Source of the DNA: Nematopogon swammerdamellus
Taxonomy: Eukaryota; Arthropoda; Insecta; Lepidoptera; Adelidae
Reading direction: 5' to 3'
Length of the DNA: 64,000 bases
NCBI GenBank assembly: GCA_946902875.1
Contig: OX336349.1
Span: forward strand, 14,779,891-14,843,890
Below are positions 17,201-29,845 of the stretch, piece after piece. Below the pieces are notes generated by a model that worked only from the letters and a program-made list of their open reading frames with translations, was not told the DNA's origin and made no database searches. Positions within the stretch are counted from its first letter, which is position 1. Each line of letters begins with the position of its first letter. A program made the position numbers and the translations under genes.

Positions 17201-18464
17201 TCCTTGTGCGCCTACTATCTGCTATTTGACAAATATGTATGGTCGTCTCACACTCTGTTCCGTAGAGAGGAGTGTTGAAGCAGTGTTGGGGTCATGAATG
17301 ACGGTTGTGTCTCTAGCTAGGTAGTAGGTACGCATTGCTGTGCGTAAGTCAGAACTTTAGTCCTCTATAGGACTAAAGTGCTCTTTAGCAATGGCTAAAA
17401 TTATGTAAAATTTTTTTTTACTGACATAAACTTTTTTTTTGAACATGATCTTAATTCACAGATTACTAATTTAGTTGCGACGGTGCCGCTATAACTATTG
17501 TATTGGAACTAAGCTGTCAGCCCCCTGCGCCTCGGTGGACACACATGCAAGTCATACGGTCTAGTGCACAGCAGTGCATTACCCCATAGACACAGGTCAA
17601 ATATATACAAGTGTGTTATCTGTGTGCAAGTTATACGTGCACAGGTTATACGTGTACATACAACATATCTTCGGTCGTACATACTACAGTATATCATCTG
17701 TATGTGTGTGTGTGAAGGGTTAACACAGCAGAGTGCTACCTTCGAGCACGTTACACGCAGCCGCGTATTATCCACGCCCAGGTTACACACAGCAGTGATG
17801 TTCGCTACTTGCTGGTTTATTGCGTACGTCTCCAAGGACCCCTAACAGCACCTGCCGGCTCGCCGAGGCGCCGCATTCGGACGCGTCACATTCCCGAGTT
17901 GCAACCGTCCCTCGAATAAAATATTTCCATCTCGCCGCAAAATAAAAAGCGAAAATACAACATTTTTTTTAAAACTACAGATTGTTCAGGCCGCGCGACC
18001 TTGGCCAATTCATCGCAAACAAAGCACAGTCCAGGCTCCCGGTCAATTCACAGTACTCGAAGCGCGCGCGCGCGCTGTAGACACGGAGAGTGGGGGGAGG
18101 GGGGGAGGGGACAGTGCGCGCAAACGGGACGTAAGAAAGTTAGCGCGCATATTGAGAGTTCACCCTGACTCGACGGTCGCGCCTCACAAGTACGTGGACT
18201 CACCTGAAAATACAAACGTCCAACGTCAGCTGCGGGGCGATACAACGAGACGCGCTTCTCCATTCCTTCATCGACCCACCGAGCGCAGTACAAGCGCGAT
18301 AATCAACAATACATCCGTGTCAATCTCTGCTCAATGTTAACATTGTTATTATTAACTTTTTACACTAGCAGAAGTGTGAAGACATTTTTTTTAATTTGTT
18401 ACCGCTTTTAAAGATCAGCCCCCTATGGGTTTGGGACAGTGTTTCAAACTGTGAATTTTTTTTA

Positions 18465-18560
18465 ATGAACCTGACATGTTTCAACGTCTGCTGCATTCAT
18501 GATGGCCACTCACTCACCCACTAGGCTTCGCTCTTGTCGCAGCTTGGTGCTAACTGCTGC
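18465..18560 (-). repeat. Diverged SINE-1 tail fragment
   Basis: T-run followed by AATGAACCTGACATG.TTC and later CACTAGGC, a decayed antisense SINE-1 3' end. Confidence 0.4.
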
Positions 18561-18734
18561 CAGCAGCTTCCCTTTGATTGTGTTTGCGCATTTTAATATT
18601 GGTTGTAAATAAAATTAAATAAGATCAGAATGAAAGTAACTTTGGTGAAGGAATTGCAACCAATAAAGGTAATGTTTTTTTCGATCACTGTGAAACCTGG
18701 AGAAGGTTATGATTTTGAATTTATGTATGTTAGT

Positions 18735-18910
18735 CAGTCAGTCGGCGAGTAAACGTCCACTGCTGGACATAGCCTCTCCAATTTTCCTCCAGTGCCTTCA
18801 GCGGTACGGAACCACAGCTTTCCACCGATGTACTTGATGTCGCCGTGCCACCTGACGGATGGTCTTCCCACACTCGCGTTTTCCTGTCCACAGCCGCCAG
18901 TGTAGGACAC
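18735..18910. repeat. Lepidopteran interspersed repeat fragment
   Basis: AAACGTCCACTGCTGGACAT followed by GCCTCTCCAATTTTCC, CCGATGTACTTGATGTCGCC and GCCGCCAGTGTAGGACAC. The last word recurs at 40110-40135. A widespread moth/butterfly repeat type, probably LINE-derived. Confidence 0.55.
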
Positions 18911-18990
18911 AAAATTTATGTATGAAATGCATAATTTGTTTGTGAGAACACCACATGGATAGTTGCATCTTGTTTTATCTTTCTTTTATC

Positions 18991-19166
18991 TGCCACACTG
19001 ATCGCACTGAAAGGTCGATCGAAGTGGGAACAGTTTGTGTTTTCCACCTAGTTCAGTGCCCGGCACAATCAAAGGGAAGCACTGACATGGTGTCTAGTTC
19101 AAAGTGTCATGGGCTGACATCACGGGTGTAGCAATGTAGCCAACCGGTCAGGTTCCATTCAAAAAT
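18991..19166 (+). repeat. SINE-1 3' half
   Basis: GCACTGAAAGGTCGATCGAA, TTTGTGTTTTCCACCTAGTT, GGGAAGCACTGACATGGTGT and GGGCTGACATCACGGGTGTA match the SINE-1 body and tail with substitutions. Confidence 0.75.
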
Positions 19167-21209
19167 TAGGCAGTGAACACAATAAGATACACCGCCCGAG
19201 TAATGTTACCTTGCCGTCTCAGCGTAAGCTGCACCAATTCCAAATAAAAACACATTTGTATTGGTAATTGATAGATGCATAATATGAATCCCTTATTTTT
19301 GTTGGGAGTTCTAAATTGTACATAGGTAATTCCCTGTTCATATGATTTGGATTATGTAGCTTGTACTGCGGAATTTCAACACACAGGCAATGTGGTAATT
19401 TTTATTTATTTATTAAAACAAAATATTTCATAAACATAAAATTAATTTTAAATTATATTTTTGTTAATGGGAGGGAGCATGCACCTGTTATTTTAAATTT
19501 TGATTTATTATTGCCTGTGCGAAAAAATAATGACACGGGTTCGAAGATTATGTTATCGGAGAAGCGCACCTCCGTAGAGAAATATGCACAAAAGCCACAT
19601 GTACAGTCAGAATAAACAATATCCATAAACAACAAAATAATATTATATTTACAACATTAAATAAACATTACGGATATTATTTATTCTGATTATTGACTCT
19701 GTAATTTTATTCAGATTTATTAAAATGAGAATAATAAACAACAAAGCCAATGAATTATTTGCTTTAAGCAATTCAAGCTGACACCAAGAAACTGCGTGAA
19801 AATGATGGTGAAAAAAGCTAGCAACAAAAACATAATTATTATTTATTTATATACACAAAACAAAAAAAACTTAAACATTCAACCGTATATTAATGAGCTG
19901 TGCTCTAAACAGTAGTTGATTTATTTAAAATTACAAATTTACATAATTGTATAAATACTTTCATTATTTATTCTTAGCGTAACAAAAGTTGAAAAAAAAA
20001 ACTATTATAAGCAAATATACAAAAAAAATTCATGTCACTTCTATGTCCGGCCTACTATTCACAGGCCTATTGTTCCGAGCTTTCTGGATATCTAATTTAA
20101 GAGGCAGCTTTTAATATATAAAAAAAAAATTCTAATAACTACAAGCAAAGTGCTCATCGGACCATTGGCCCTTTTGGAATTAATTGTCATCGACCATCAA
20201 ACTTACCTCGTCACCTGAAAAACTGCCCTTTACATTAGAACCCTGGCCTCCCAAAACAGAAGAACGGTCACGTTGTAACAATGAGACACACCTATATAAC
20301 CTTATAACACGTGCGCTGGCTCCAGACAGAATTGCATTTAATCTAACACCTCTTCAACCTTCCACACAATAACAGTTCAACATTATTTTTTATTAATGGG
20401 GCGCCCATGCTGTGCGACTCAGCTCCAATACTAGCGTAATCATATGATTGCTTCATGTGCTTACCCCTTGGCTTCCAAATCCGAAATTTGGCGCGTCCGA
20501 GTAATAAACTCAAATATTTCGTAAAACAAAGTCAGATCAATAACTCTATTTACAGTTATTTCCAATGAAATTATCCACAAAACTATGTAAATCAAGTGAG
20601 GATTCACTTATTTAGAAGCACAGATGGATTTTATTTTAACTCCAGGAAAAACAAAACACGCCCCACATTTTTTCCGATTTTTTTCTAACATAAAATTAAC
20701 AATACCCTTTACATATCATATGCCAAATTTTAGGTGAAGAACGTTGCCACTAAACAGTCGAACAGAGTACGTACGAGGCCACTGAATCTTATCTACAAAA
20801 AAATAAAGTAAAACAAGGAACCTTCAGTCAAAAATGACAAGACATCATTTTTTCTGTTCGAGTGCGGAATTCTTTTTATGTGTTTCGCATCAATGGAAAC
20901 ACCTTCTAATCATCTATCTAAAATGCTCTCTCGTTCTAATAAGAGCAATTCACTGAAATAGCAATATTTGTAAACTTCCAAAAAACTATGCCAAATTGTG
21001 GAAATGGTCAAAGTAAACATTCAATTACATTAGTATGGGAGCCGGCTATTTCGTCCGCGGAAGCCGAGACGTTCAGTACGTTCTTAATAGGTTTCTTCGC
21101 CAAAATCAGTAGATAATTGCTGGTGAGTTTTTGGTAATTTCGTCTAATTGATAGATCTCGAACCTCTGGCCTGTCGCGCGAGAGGTTGTACAGGCGTATC
21201 TCGTGATTA

Positions 21210-21243
21210 TGCACACACACACACACACACACAAACACACAAG
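21210..21243 (+). repeat. (AC)n microsatellite
   Basis: About 16 AC units with one A insertion, then ACACAAGCACGCGCG. Confidence 0.85.
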
Positions 21244-22556
21244 CACGCGCGCAGACACACAATGAGCTCCACAATGGTGCGGCAGGGGCGTGAGAGCGGC
21301 GGAGGGAATAAGAGTCAGTCAAGAACCAACCGGTCAGTCAATACTGACCGGTCAGTCAATAACCAACAACCGTTGGGTCAACGACTAAATGGGATCATTG
21401 CAGTGATGGTGACAATGTTATGGTTACAAACACACAGTGGGACGAAAAAAAAAAAGCTCAGCGCGGCCACACATTTACTTTGGCATTTGGAAATTTTCGT
21501 TTCATGTCCCTGACATTTTCTTCTATCTTACCAACTATATTAGTTTTTATAAATTAAAAGAAAGGGGTTTTTAATAAAAAATTTCAATATTTCCAAATCC
21601 TCTACATAAATGTGTATTAAATTGTTACTTTTCCACGCAATATTTGCCTGAAGGTATCACAATCTATCTAGTAATTTTATACAATAAAATACATAAAAAT
21701 TTAACTTAATTAAAATTGTGTAATAGAAGGATAACAAAGATTGATTTGTATAAACAGTAAAAAAAATTACAAAAACACTGTAAAACATATTGCATTAGCC
21801 AAATAATTTGCAAAGCAAACAGTTCGCTTCCAACTTCGTTCCAAACTAATAAATATGTAAAGCCGAAGCAGTAATAAAAATATAAAATTTTGGTAAGAAG
21901 CATTTCAGCTAAAAACATTTCGCATAAAGTGGGTGACAAAATCAAATTGCTACAATATCGTAATGATCGTGTAAATTATTTACAGATTACAGAAATAAGT
22001 CTTATCCACTTTTTAGTAATATTCATCAGTAAATTGTGGATTTGGTTCGTTAGGACGAAAAGGGGCCATCGAGGTATGGTAAAGCAATCAACATTTTCCG
22101 ATTAACATTGCCAATTAAAGGTGTGGCTTTTTGACGATATAACATTTATTCCATAAAAAATTAATTCAAAAATCTATTGGAAATGTGCATACAAAAAAAA
22201 ACGGATCAGTGTGTTCGGCTAAGTCAGGCAGCACTTGCAAAATAATCAATAGGCATTTAGCATTATGAATTAATACAATACATGTTTACATTTGAAATGT
22301 TGAAGGCATAGTTCAATTTAAAACTGAGAAATAAAATAAAGAATTAAAGAAGTTTGTTATAAAAAAAATCGTTTTAATATTTAACTATGTTGCTTGCCAC
22401 ATCGTGGACAAAAACCTGGCTATGACCTTGGGAGGAGTGCGGAGGGGTGAGGTGGGTTGTGAGCGTGAGCGAGTGAGTGAGAGAGAGAGAGAGTGAGTGA
22501 ATGCATGCAGGTGGCGCGCGGCGAGGGGTAGAGCGGGATAGAGCTTAGTTACTGTG

Positions 22557-22639
22557 TCAGGCGGTGTGCAGCTCGGGCTCCGACAGCAACCGGTAGCGGC
22601 CCACCAGCGCCGCGCCACCGTCCGCGCCGCCCGTCTCCG
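22557..22639 (-). CDS. Candidate terminal exon of an unidentified minus-strand gene
   Basis: On the minus strand a T/G-rich stretch ends in TTTAG (22640-22641). An 83-nt segment then enters in phase 1 and encodes ETGGADGGAALVGRYRLLSE followed by PELHTA and a TGA stop (22557-22559). Third codon positions are almost all G or C, as in the METTL14 and PTEN exons here, while the surrounding DNA is A/T-rich. I do not recognise the protein. The phase does not fit PTEN exon 7 (phase 0), so it is not a simple alternative PTEN tail. No upstream partner exon was found. Confidence 0.35.
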
Positions 22640-23144
22640 CTAAACACAACCACACCTTGCATTCCAACCGATGCACCGTCACATTCCGCAGTACGCGCAA
22701 ATAACGCCCTATTCTATACTAATTATAGATATAGATTATAGAGACAAGTGTCTGTCCCGGAACCAACAACCCGCCTGCCTATTCTCTTTTAGTGATATCG
22801 TGAAAATAGCGGTAGCCGCAGCTCTGTCTCACTAGACGCATTGAGAGGCCCCTCTGTAGCGAGTGAGATAGATAATGAGAAATTTCTAGTAGCGATGAAT
22901 TGCTAATGGTCTTCACGTGTCGTATTAACAGGCTGGACGGTACTGTAGTGCTGAGATTTACCTTGTCTTTTTAAAACGAGCAACAGCATTACTTCTGAGA
23001 GAAAACAAGAAACAACGCGCAAACTGTTACTACAACTGGACACTGGCTGCAAGTGTTGCAATCAGTGTTCGTTCAGTAACACATACCGTACATACGCAAC
23101 ACTATTCTTACCAAAGCAAAATTGGAAATTTGTTTTCCTTTAAC

Positions 23145-23921
23145 CAGGCCCAGTTATGTTTCGTGAAGTCATCGGAAGTCACATACAATGGGCTGTGTTA
23201 TGTTTGGTGAAGCCACCAGAAGGCACTTGCAATAGGCCGGGTTATGTTTGATAAAGCCATTGAAAGTTACCTAAAATGGACTGGGTGTGTTTTGTAAAGC
23301 CATCGAAAGGCGAGTCAGATTATGTTTGGTGGAACTATCGAAAACATTTATAACATAAGGGATATTATTTATCCCTGGCTGGGCCTTGGGTCGGTTTATG
23401 TTTGGTGAAGCATTCTAAAGCGACCAGTAATGGGCCGAGTTACATTTTACGAATACATCGAAAGTTGCCTGCAGTTGGCAGGGTTATATTTGGTCAAGCC
23501 ATCGAAAGCAAACTACAATGGGCCAGGGGTTATGTTTGGTGAAGCCACCTGCAATGGCCCGAGTTGTGTTTGGTGAAGCCAATGAAAGCCATTGCCATGG
23601 GCCGGTATATTTTTGGTGAAACCTTCTAAAGCCACCTGCACTGGGCCAGATTACGTTTGGTGAAGCTTTCTAAAGTCAGATGCAATGGGCTGAGTTATGT
23701 TTGGTTAAACCAACTACAGTTACCTACAATGGGTTGGGTTACGTTTGGTGAAGCCATCGAAAGCGACCTACAGTGGACCAGAGGTTATGTTTGGTGAAGC
23801 CATAAAAAGCGACCTGCAATGTGTGGGATTATGTTTGTGAAGGCACGGAGCCACATGCAATCGGATGTGGATGAAAAAGTCAACCACAATAAGTGCGGTT
23901 TTGGTGGGCTATCCAAAGCGG
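23145..23921 (+). repeat. Degenerate minisatellite, about 44-46-bp unit
   Basis: Around 15 units approximate GGGCCGGGTTATGTTTGGTG + AAGCCATCGAAAGCCACCTG + CAAT, with 10-25% divergence and small indels, and one interruption near 23350-23390. There is no coding frame through it. Age is suggested by the divergence between units. Confidence 0.8.
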
Positions 23922-25556
23922 AGATTTTTTATGGCTTAATTAAAAAATGTATTTCATAACCTTGTTTACGCAAACCTTATTATCAGCTCTCTCCGACCGA
24001 ATCTACCGCAAAAAGAAAACCACTGACAGCTAGAATAAAAAAATCTACTTTTTAGCATCTAAATTTTTTCATAAATTTTCTAAGTTACAACAAAAAATAA
24101 AACAAAAATGTATACTATCTACGAAGCAAGAAATTGGAACAACAAATTAGTTAAAACAAAGTTACCAGAAGGAAATAAAATAATTTCCCCGATATTTTAT
24201 TCTAGTCGTCGAGTAGAATTTTGTCCGTATTTAACTGACTAGGCAATTATGAGGGTAAGGTTGGTATTTCTAACTAAACTCATTTGTTCATTTTCATTAA
24301 AAATACTGCAATACAATGTTGAGTTCTAACAGGGAGAAGTTGATTTGATATTTTTATTGCACCTACATATTAAATCAAAATTTGGGATTCCAATGAATAT
24401 GTCTCAACTTACGACTTATATTGAAATTGTATTCTCTACAAAGATTGTATTACACTCAGTTAGAACTTTAAAAAATGTAATGTAAATTATTATAATCTGG
24501 TTATCCACTGAGTTTTCTAACGCTCATATTTCTCATAACTTAAATGCGTTGTAGTTATAGTTGAGCTCCATCACAAATTTGATATCAGATACAGGCACGT
24601 ATCCATAAATCAGAGAAGGGGGTGACAACAAAGTGTTTAAAAAGTCATCAAATAAAAAATCTAAATCAAACACCTCCAGATTTTGGGGTGATAAATTTGA
24701 ATTAGTCCCGTAATAAACATTGGTTACCTCCTAGTCATTGATTTTATAGGGGGAGTCAGATGTACCGTCAGCGATGTTTTAAAGGTAACATGAAATTAGT
24801 CTTCAATTATGTCCTAAGATGGCGCCAGGAGTATCGAATTTGAATTAAATAATTATTATATTTTTAAATCTGCTAATTATAGAACGATGCTAAGTGGGAA
24901 CAGCATAGTTAAATTTAAAGATTATTTTATATTAAGTAGAAATTTCAAAATAGTGTATTTTAAGGTTTTCATAATTTTTCCAATAAATATTTTCATGTTT
25001 TGTCAGTCCGTGAGCTTGGCGGATAAAATGTATAATTTCGCCGCTTCTGCATCATAGATGTCAGACCAAAGTTAAGTTGTCCTATTTGTCTATAGATGGC
25101 ATGCCTATTTCTTATTATATTTTTAGTTGCCAAATTTTGCCAAATACCCACCAACCAAACCTGCGTGCAATTCAAATACGCGCGTGCGGTTAGGATAAAG
25201 TGGAGATACCTTCTTTAAAATTATATTTTTTTACCTCACCACCTTTGAAAACGGAAACAAACACGATGGATTAAATATAATAATAATAATAAAAATCGTT
25301 AGCCATTTATAAGAAAATCGACCTCAACGAAATAATTTGTATGACAGCTACCCTTATTTTTTTTAATTAAAAAAAACTAAAAAAGGTACCCCTAGATTAT
25401 CATTTCAAACTACTAAATACGAATTTTGAACGAAATCGGTTGAGCAGTTTAGGCACAAGGTCGCTGGACGGACACACACACACACACACACACATACATG
25501 TTTCTCAAAACCACTTTTTTGGGATCGTTGACAGATATATAGCCCAAATCTGTACT
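23922..25556. other. A/T-rich intergenic DNA, no gene seen
   Basis: Only low-complexity A/T-rich sequence and short open frames. A (CA)n run at about 25470-25493 is preceded by GAGCAGTTTAGGCACAAGGT, a common lepidopteran repeat phrase. Confidence 0.4.
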
Positions 25557-25877
25557 GTGTGGGGCCGGTACTTTAAAAGAATAGCCCCACTGCATCTCTC
25601 CCCGTGTATGTCGTAAAAGGCGACTAAGGGATATGACCCCCTTCTTATATTACTAGGTGGTAGGGTTTAACCCGCCCGGGTTGGTACCACCGCACTGAAT
25701 GAAAGGTCGGTCCAAACGGCTATGTAAATAGTTTGTGTTTTCCGTCCAGTTCAGTGTAGTCGGCACGACCGAAGGGAAGCACTGACGTGGCACCAAGTTC
25801 ACCCGGTGTTATGGGCTGACATCACGGATGTTGTAGGTGATGTAGCCAACCGTGTCAGTTTCAATAAAAAAAAAAAA
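25557..25877 (+). repeat. Chimeric SINE: family-C module plus SINE-1 body and tail
   Basis: GTGTGGGGCCGGTACTTTAA through GGCGACTAAGGGATATGAC (25557-25637) joins directly to CTTCTTATATTACTAGGTGG and the rest of SINE-1, ending in about 13 A. It lacks the tRNA/5S head. This is the uninterrupted counterpart of the element at 3507-4090. Confidence 0.85.
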
Positions 25878-26504
25878 ATCAGTCGCATTCTCAACTTCGA
25901 CATTTTGGACGATCACAATACTTCCTTTCTCCTTACAGTCGCTCGAAAGTAAAAAGCCACCTCCATAGTTTTTAGCCGTTGCGGCAATTTATCGATCGAA
26001 GCGCGACGTTCGCTTGTTTTGGAACACGCAAATGTTTGCGTGGAGCGTGCAGGCAAGCGATACGGGTTACTGCGCGTGGAAAAAGGATGACACAATATCG
26101 ATGCGATCTCTTGAGACGGTCGGTTCTGTATTCACGCGATACGCACACTACCATAATCGCGGTGTCTCGTTTTAGTAATAGTTGAAGTATGAACAAAATG
26201 TCTTTGAGTATGAAGTAGGGAGTCCAGGCACCGAATTAAAAAAAGTTGAGTCCAGGGCTATTTTTTCCATCTACGATGCTGCTGGTGGTGTTATACCAAA
26301 GAGATTAAAAGAGGGTGGGTTTAATGTATTTGTGATAAGCTTTACAGAATATATAAGTCAATGATATTTTATATAAAATTGTAAAATTGTAGATTTTACG
26401 ATTTTACCGATGACGACACGACGACGAATAAAATAAAAAAATAGTAAATCTGATTTAAATGCAAAATTGATAATAAACCATCGCTTCTCTTATATTCTCT
26501 ATCT

Positions 26505-26894
26505 TTTTCGGGAGGAAGGAAGGGATTCCTTCCTCGCCCATCTCTCACTCACCTCTCTCCCGGTCTTCTCTCCTCGATCCCGCCTTCCTCCCCTCCTTCC
26601 CCTCACCCTTCACGGACCCCCTCTTTGCCACCTTCCCTTTCGCCCATTCCCTCCCTCTCTCCCTACTTCCCTTCCTCCCCTCATGTCGCCCCTCCTTCCC
26701 ATCACCCTCGCATTCCATTCCTCCCCTACTACCCCTCATCCTGTCCGCAACCCCCTCTTACCCCGCCCCTTCCCCCTTTCAACCTCTCACTCCCTCGATA
26801 TCCATTCCTCCTCGTTCCCTCTACTACCTCCCTCCCCCACACCTACCCTCATTCACTAACCCTTCCTCCCTCCATACCTCTCCTCCTCTTCTTC
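26505..26894 (+). repeat. Pyrimidine-rich tract
   Basis: Nearly 400 bp of C/T-rich sequence (TCCTCCC, CCTTCCC words). The open frames through it are low-complexity Pro/Ser/Leu and not genes. It ends at a SINE-1 insertion. Confidence 0.75.
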
Positions 26895-27210
26895 TTTTTT
26901 TTATGGAAACTGACATGGTTGGATACATCACCTACAACATCCGTGATGTCGGACATGTCGTGCCGGCTATACTGAACTGGACGAAAAAAAACGAAAAAAC
27001 TATTTACATCAAATCTCTTTGATTTACATAGCCGTTTCGACATACGTTTTATTCAGTGCGGTGGTACCAACCCTAGTAAGGTAAGAAGGGAAGGGTGCTA
27101 CAGTTTTACGTGGAATCCGAACCACGGTCAGCCTCAAATGGTCGAGCGGTCACCCATCCAAGTGTTGACCGCGCCCAGGGTTGCCTGCACCACTGAGCTA
27201 CCCAGGCTGA
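26895..27210 (-). repeat. SINE-1, full head, internally shortened
   Basis: The minus strand reads head (CAGCCTGGGTAGCTCAGTGG, then 5S-like CACTTGGATGGGTGACCGC), T-arm (CCGTGGTTCGGATTCCACG), body and tail with a T-run on the plus strand. Part of the body is missing. Confidence 0.85.
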
Positions 27211-27409
27211 CAAACGTACCTCCCACCCACTCCCCCTTCTTTTCTCTCCCCCTTCCTCTTCCTGACCATTATTCATTATTTCTTACCAAAAGCAGTAACT
27301 ATTGAGTAATCTGTGCCAAAAGCCTAGATAATAAATTTTCATATCCTTACCTAGAGAAATCATGGATTCCCCATACAAAAACTTTCACCCCTATTTCACC
27401 CCTTATTTT

Positions 27410-27560
27410 TAGGTTTCCGTATCCCTGTACGGAAGCCTATTACTAAGCCTCCGCAGTCTGTCTGTCCGTCCGTCCGTTTGTCTATCCGAGGGCTGTATCT
27501 CTTGAACCGTAATAGGAAGCCCGTTGAAATTTTCACAGAATATGTGTTACTATAGCGGAT
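27410..27560 (+). repeat. 'GGGTTCCGT' repeat, truncated
   Basis: TTTCCGTATCCCTGTACGG, ATTACTAAGCCTCCGC, (GTCC)n, GGGCTGTATCTCTTGAACCG: same family as 6765-6965 and 8983-9330. Confidence 0.6.
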
Positions 27561-27659
27561 ATAACAACAAATAAGCGGAGCTAGGTACAACCCAAGTACA
27601 ACCAAAGAGTTTGTAAATTCTTTGGACCGGAGTAAAACCGCAAACAGGAAATTACAATC

Positions 27660-28970
27660 TTACACGTTCAACGCCACATGAAAAATCCAGTATTTCCGTT
27701 TGGGCCACGGGGCTCACCGCTCACCGGTGAGCCTTTACTTACTGAACCATTCAGGGCATGGGGGTCACCGGTGAGCCGCGTGAGAGGGCCTACGTAAACG
27801 CTTCCTACAAGCCACAGAGCGCAGCTACAAAGCCAATATGGAAGTGAGCCGCATGGCCTTGTAGTCGAAGCGGACGGCGTGGTTTTCAAATCCAATAGAA
27901 ACTTGTAGTTTTTTATTAAGTTAATTGTAACGATGCTAGGGCTGCTCTTAACGATAAGGTAGAAAATAATATTTGTATTAATAGAATTAATAAAACCAGA
28001 AAATAATAAGAAAATATTCGTCAAAATAAAAATGAACATAAAATTTTCTTCATTGCCAAATAAGAAGACATTATTTATTACGAAAATAATTTATGAAATT
28101 GAACAAAACAAAATATTTATGAAATTGAACAATCACAACATTATGACACTTCATTATTTAAAATAATCAATCATCTTAACCCCAAAGGGTTTAACCATAA
28201 ACAATAAAGAATTATCCGTGAGTCATGTTAAAACAAGGCAAACAAAGGAATGGTTTAGTTGGGCTGCTTTGGCAATAAGTGGATACTTTTTTCGACTTGG
28301 TTTTAGCCTGTTTGCTACCCATTATTGGTACGTTCTTTGCATAACATTGGTGACATGTTCTTCTCACTTTTCTGGCCAATCCCTCTTTCCTTTCCAGAGT
28401 GTGTTTCATTCTCTTCCGTCTTTCTATATGCATTTCATAGTCGCTATCCTCACTCTCCGACAAAAGAATTCGACAGCATCTTCTTTTCGTTGGTTGAACT
28501 ACGTCTTCATAGAATCTATTCCGAAACTACGGTTCAGAAGATCTATCTCGATGTTTTCTAACTGCGTTAGCGCTTCTTGTGTTAACTCGAAATCTTCAAA
28601 ATAATCATTTTTGGCGAGAAAAGCGTAAAACATCCTCAATTGTCGACGCAGCCGGACCGGGATTGATCGCTGCGTCCGCGGCGCGCGCGCAACGGGTGGG
28701 CCGCGGCGTGACCCCGCGGCCCCAGCCAACAGAAAAATACAAATCCTTCATAGGAGGCCACACGATCCACCCGTGAGCCTTCTGCTATATCTCGAAAATT
28801 AGACGGTAAAAGTCGCAAATTTTTATTTTCCTTACAAATTACCGCATTTTATAAACTTTGTGATGAAAATCTCAAGTTGATGAAAATTACGGATATAATG
28901 AGTTTGGCTTGGCCCGAACCGAAAAGTACGCTAGGCCCACCGGTGGGTCGTATGGCGTTCAACGTGTTAA
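27660..28970. mobile_element. Degenerate piggyBac-like element
   Basis: The right end, read inward, is TTAACACGTTGAACGCCATA (TTAA at 28967-28970). The left end is TTACACGTTCAACGCCACAT (from 27660), one base short of TTAA. Subterminal ACCGGTG-centred palindromes (GGCTCACCGGTGAGCC) occur at both ends. It contains the transposase-like remnant at 28212-28463. piggyBac elements insert at and duplicate TTAA. Confidence 0.55.
28212..28463 (-). pseudogene. piggyBac-type transposase C-terminal remnant
   Basis: The frame has an acidic start (SESEDSDYEM), a basic stretch, and a Cys-rich end: RRTCHQCYAKNVP ... TKPFLCLPCFNMTHG and stop. C-x2-C followed by a late C-x2-PCF-x3-H matches the Cys-rich domain that closes piggyBac transposases. 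The DDD catalytic core is absent, so this is an internal-deletion remnant. A further upstream minus-strand frame (28499-28729) may be its broken continuation. Confidence 0.5.
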
Positions 28971-28974
28971 TTGT

Positions 28975-29800
28975 GGGCTGATTTTGAAAATTCTTTTTTT
29001 GTTTGGTAGGTCATACTTCAGAGGTGCTCCCATTGAAATTTTATTGAAATTGATTGAGCGGTTTATGAAAAAGCAACAAAATACTATTGGTGTGTGGTTA
29101 CCTTCAGCAAAACTTTTGTGATGTGGGCTTTTTCAGCAATTTGCAGTTTGACACATGGCGAATAATTCTGTACCACTTCAACCGATTTCGATTATTCGAT
29201 TTCGATTATTGTTTTTTATGTAATATTGTTTTAAAAATATAAAACCGACTTAAAAAAAAAATAAACTAGAACTAAAAAGTATTAAATAGGTAGAATAGGT
29301 ACCTAATATTTTGAAATTTTCTCTGTCATTGTATTGAAATACATGAATCGATATTGTCATTCATATTCGGACCCTTGTTTCATGAATATTCTAAATTTGA
29401 AATCTTTTCCGACCGGCCAGATGCGTTTAATATATTATAATACGAGTACGAGTACCATCGAGCTGGTCTGATGATGGAGACGGAAGGTGGCCATAGGAAC
29501 TCCTAAACTACACATGATAAACCCATCGTGTTTGGGCTCGTTGAATTTGTCATCACGAGCAATTTACTTTAGACCTAGGAGATTCTCAATTCGACGGTAT
29601 GTTTTCTTTTTTTGGATGTTTGTTACGCGATTACTCCGTCAATTATTGTGGGCCGATTTTGAAAATTCTTTTTTTTTGTTTGAAAGGGGATAACCATGAC
29701 GTGGTTCCATTTTAATTTGGTCGAGATCAGATTGGAAAGCGAGGCGGAATCGCGAGGCCGAAGGTCGAGCGATTCCGCCGAGTACATTAATAGCAAAAAA
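28975..29800. repeat. Two dispersed copies of an interspersed repeat
   Basis: ATTGTGGGCTGATTTTGAAA at 28971 and ATTGTGGGCCGATTTTGAAA at 29645 head similar blocks. Intervening DNA includes AACCGATTTCGATTATTCGA, a phrase common in moth repeats. No coding content. Confidence 0.45.
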
Positions 29801-29845
29801 TTCCAAAAAAAACTGTGAAATAAAAAACTATTTAAAAAAATATAT

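Larger units (their letters stand above)
12060..22556. other. TE-poor region, possibly a long 3' UTR or conserved non-coding DNA
   Basis: No convincing coding exon is seen. Only SINE-1 scraps (18465-18560 and 18991-19166) and one LINE-like block (18735-18910) are recognised in over 10 kb, compared with several elements per kb elsewhere. GC-rich patches occur at 12306-12365, 12770-12990, 15600-15665 and 18055-18120. If the exon at 22557-22639 is real, this is downstream of its stop and could be a long 3' UTR on the minus strand (AATAAA on that strand near 12281). That is inference. Confidence 0.35.

Noticed and set aside
22557..22639. Alternative C-terminus for PTEN
   Set aside because: The segment needs a phase-1 donor, whereas the PTEN exon preceding the tail ends in phase 0; kept only as an exon of an unknown gene.
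26467..26975. Plus-strand Pro/Ser/Leu-rich open frames
   Set aside because: Produced by a pyrimidine-rich low-complexity tract leading into a SINE.
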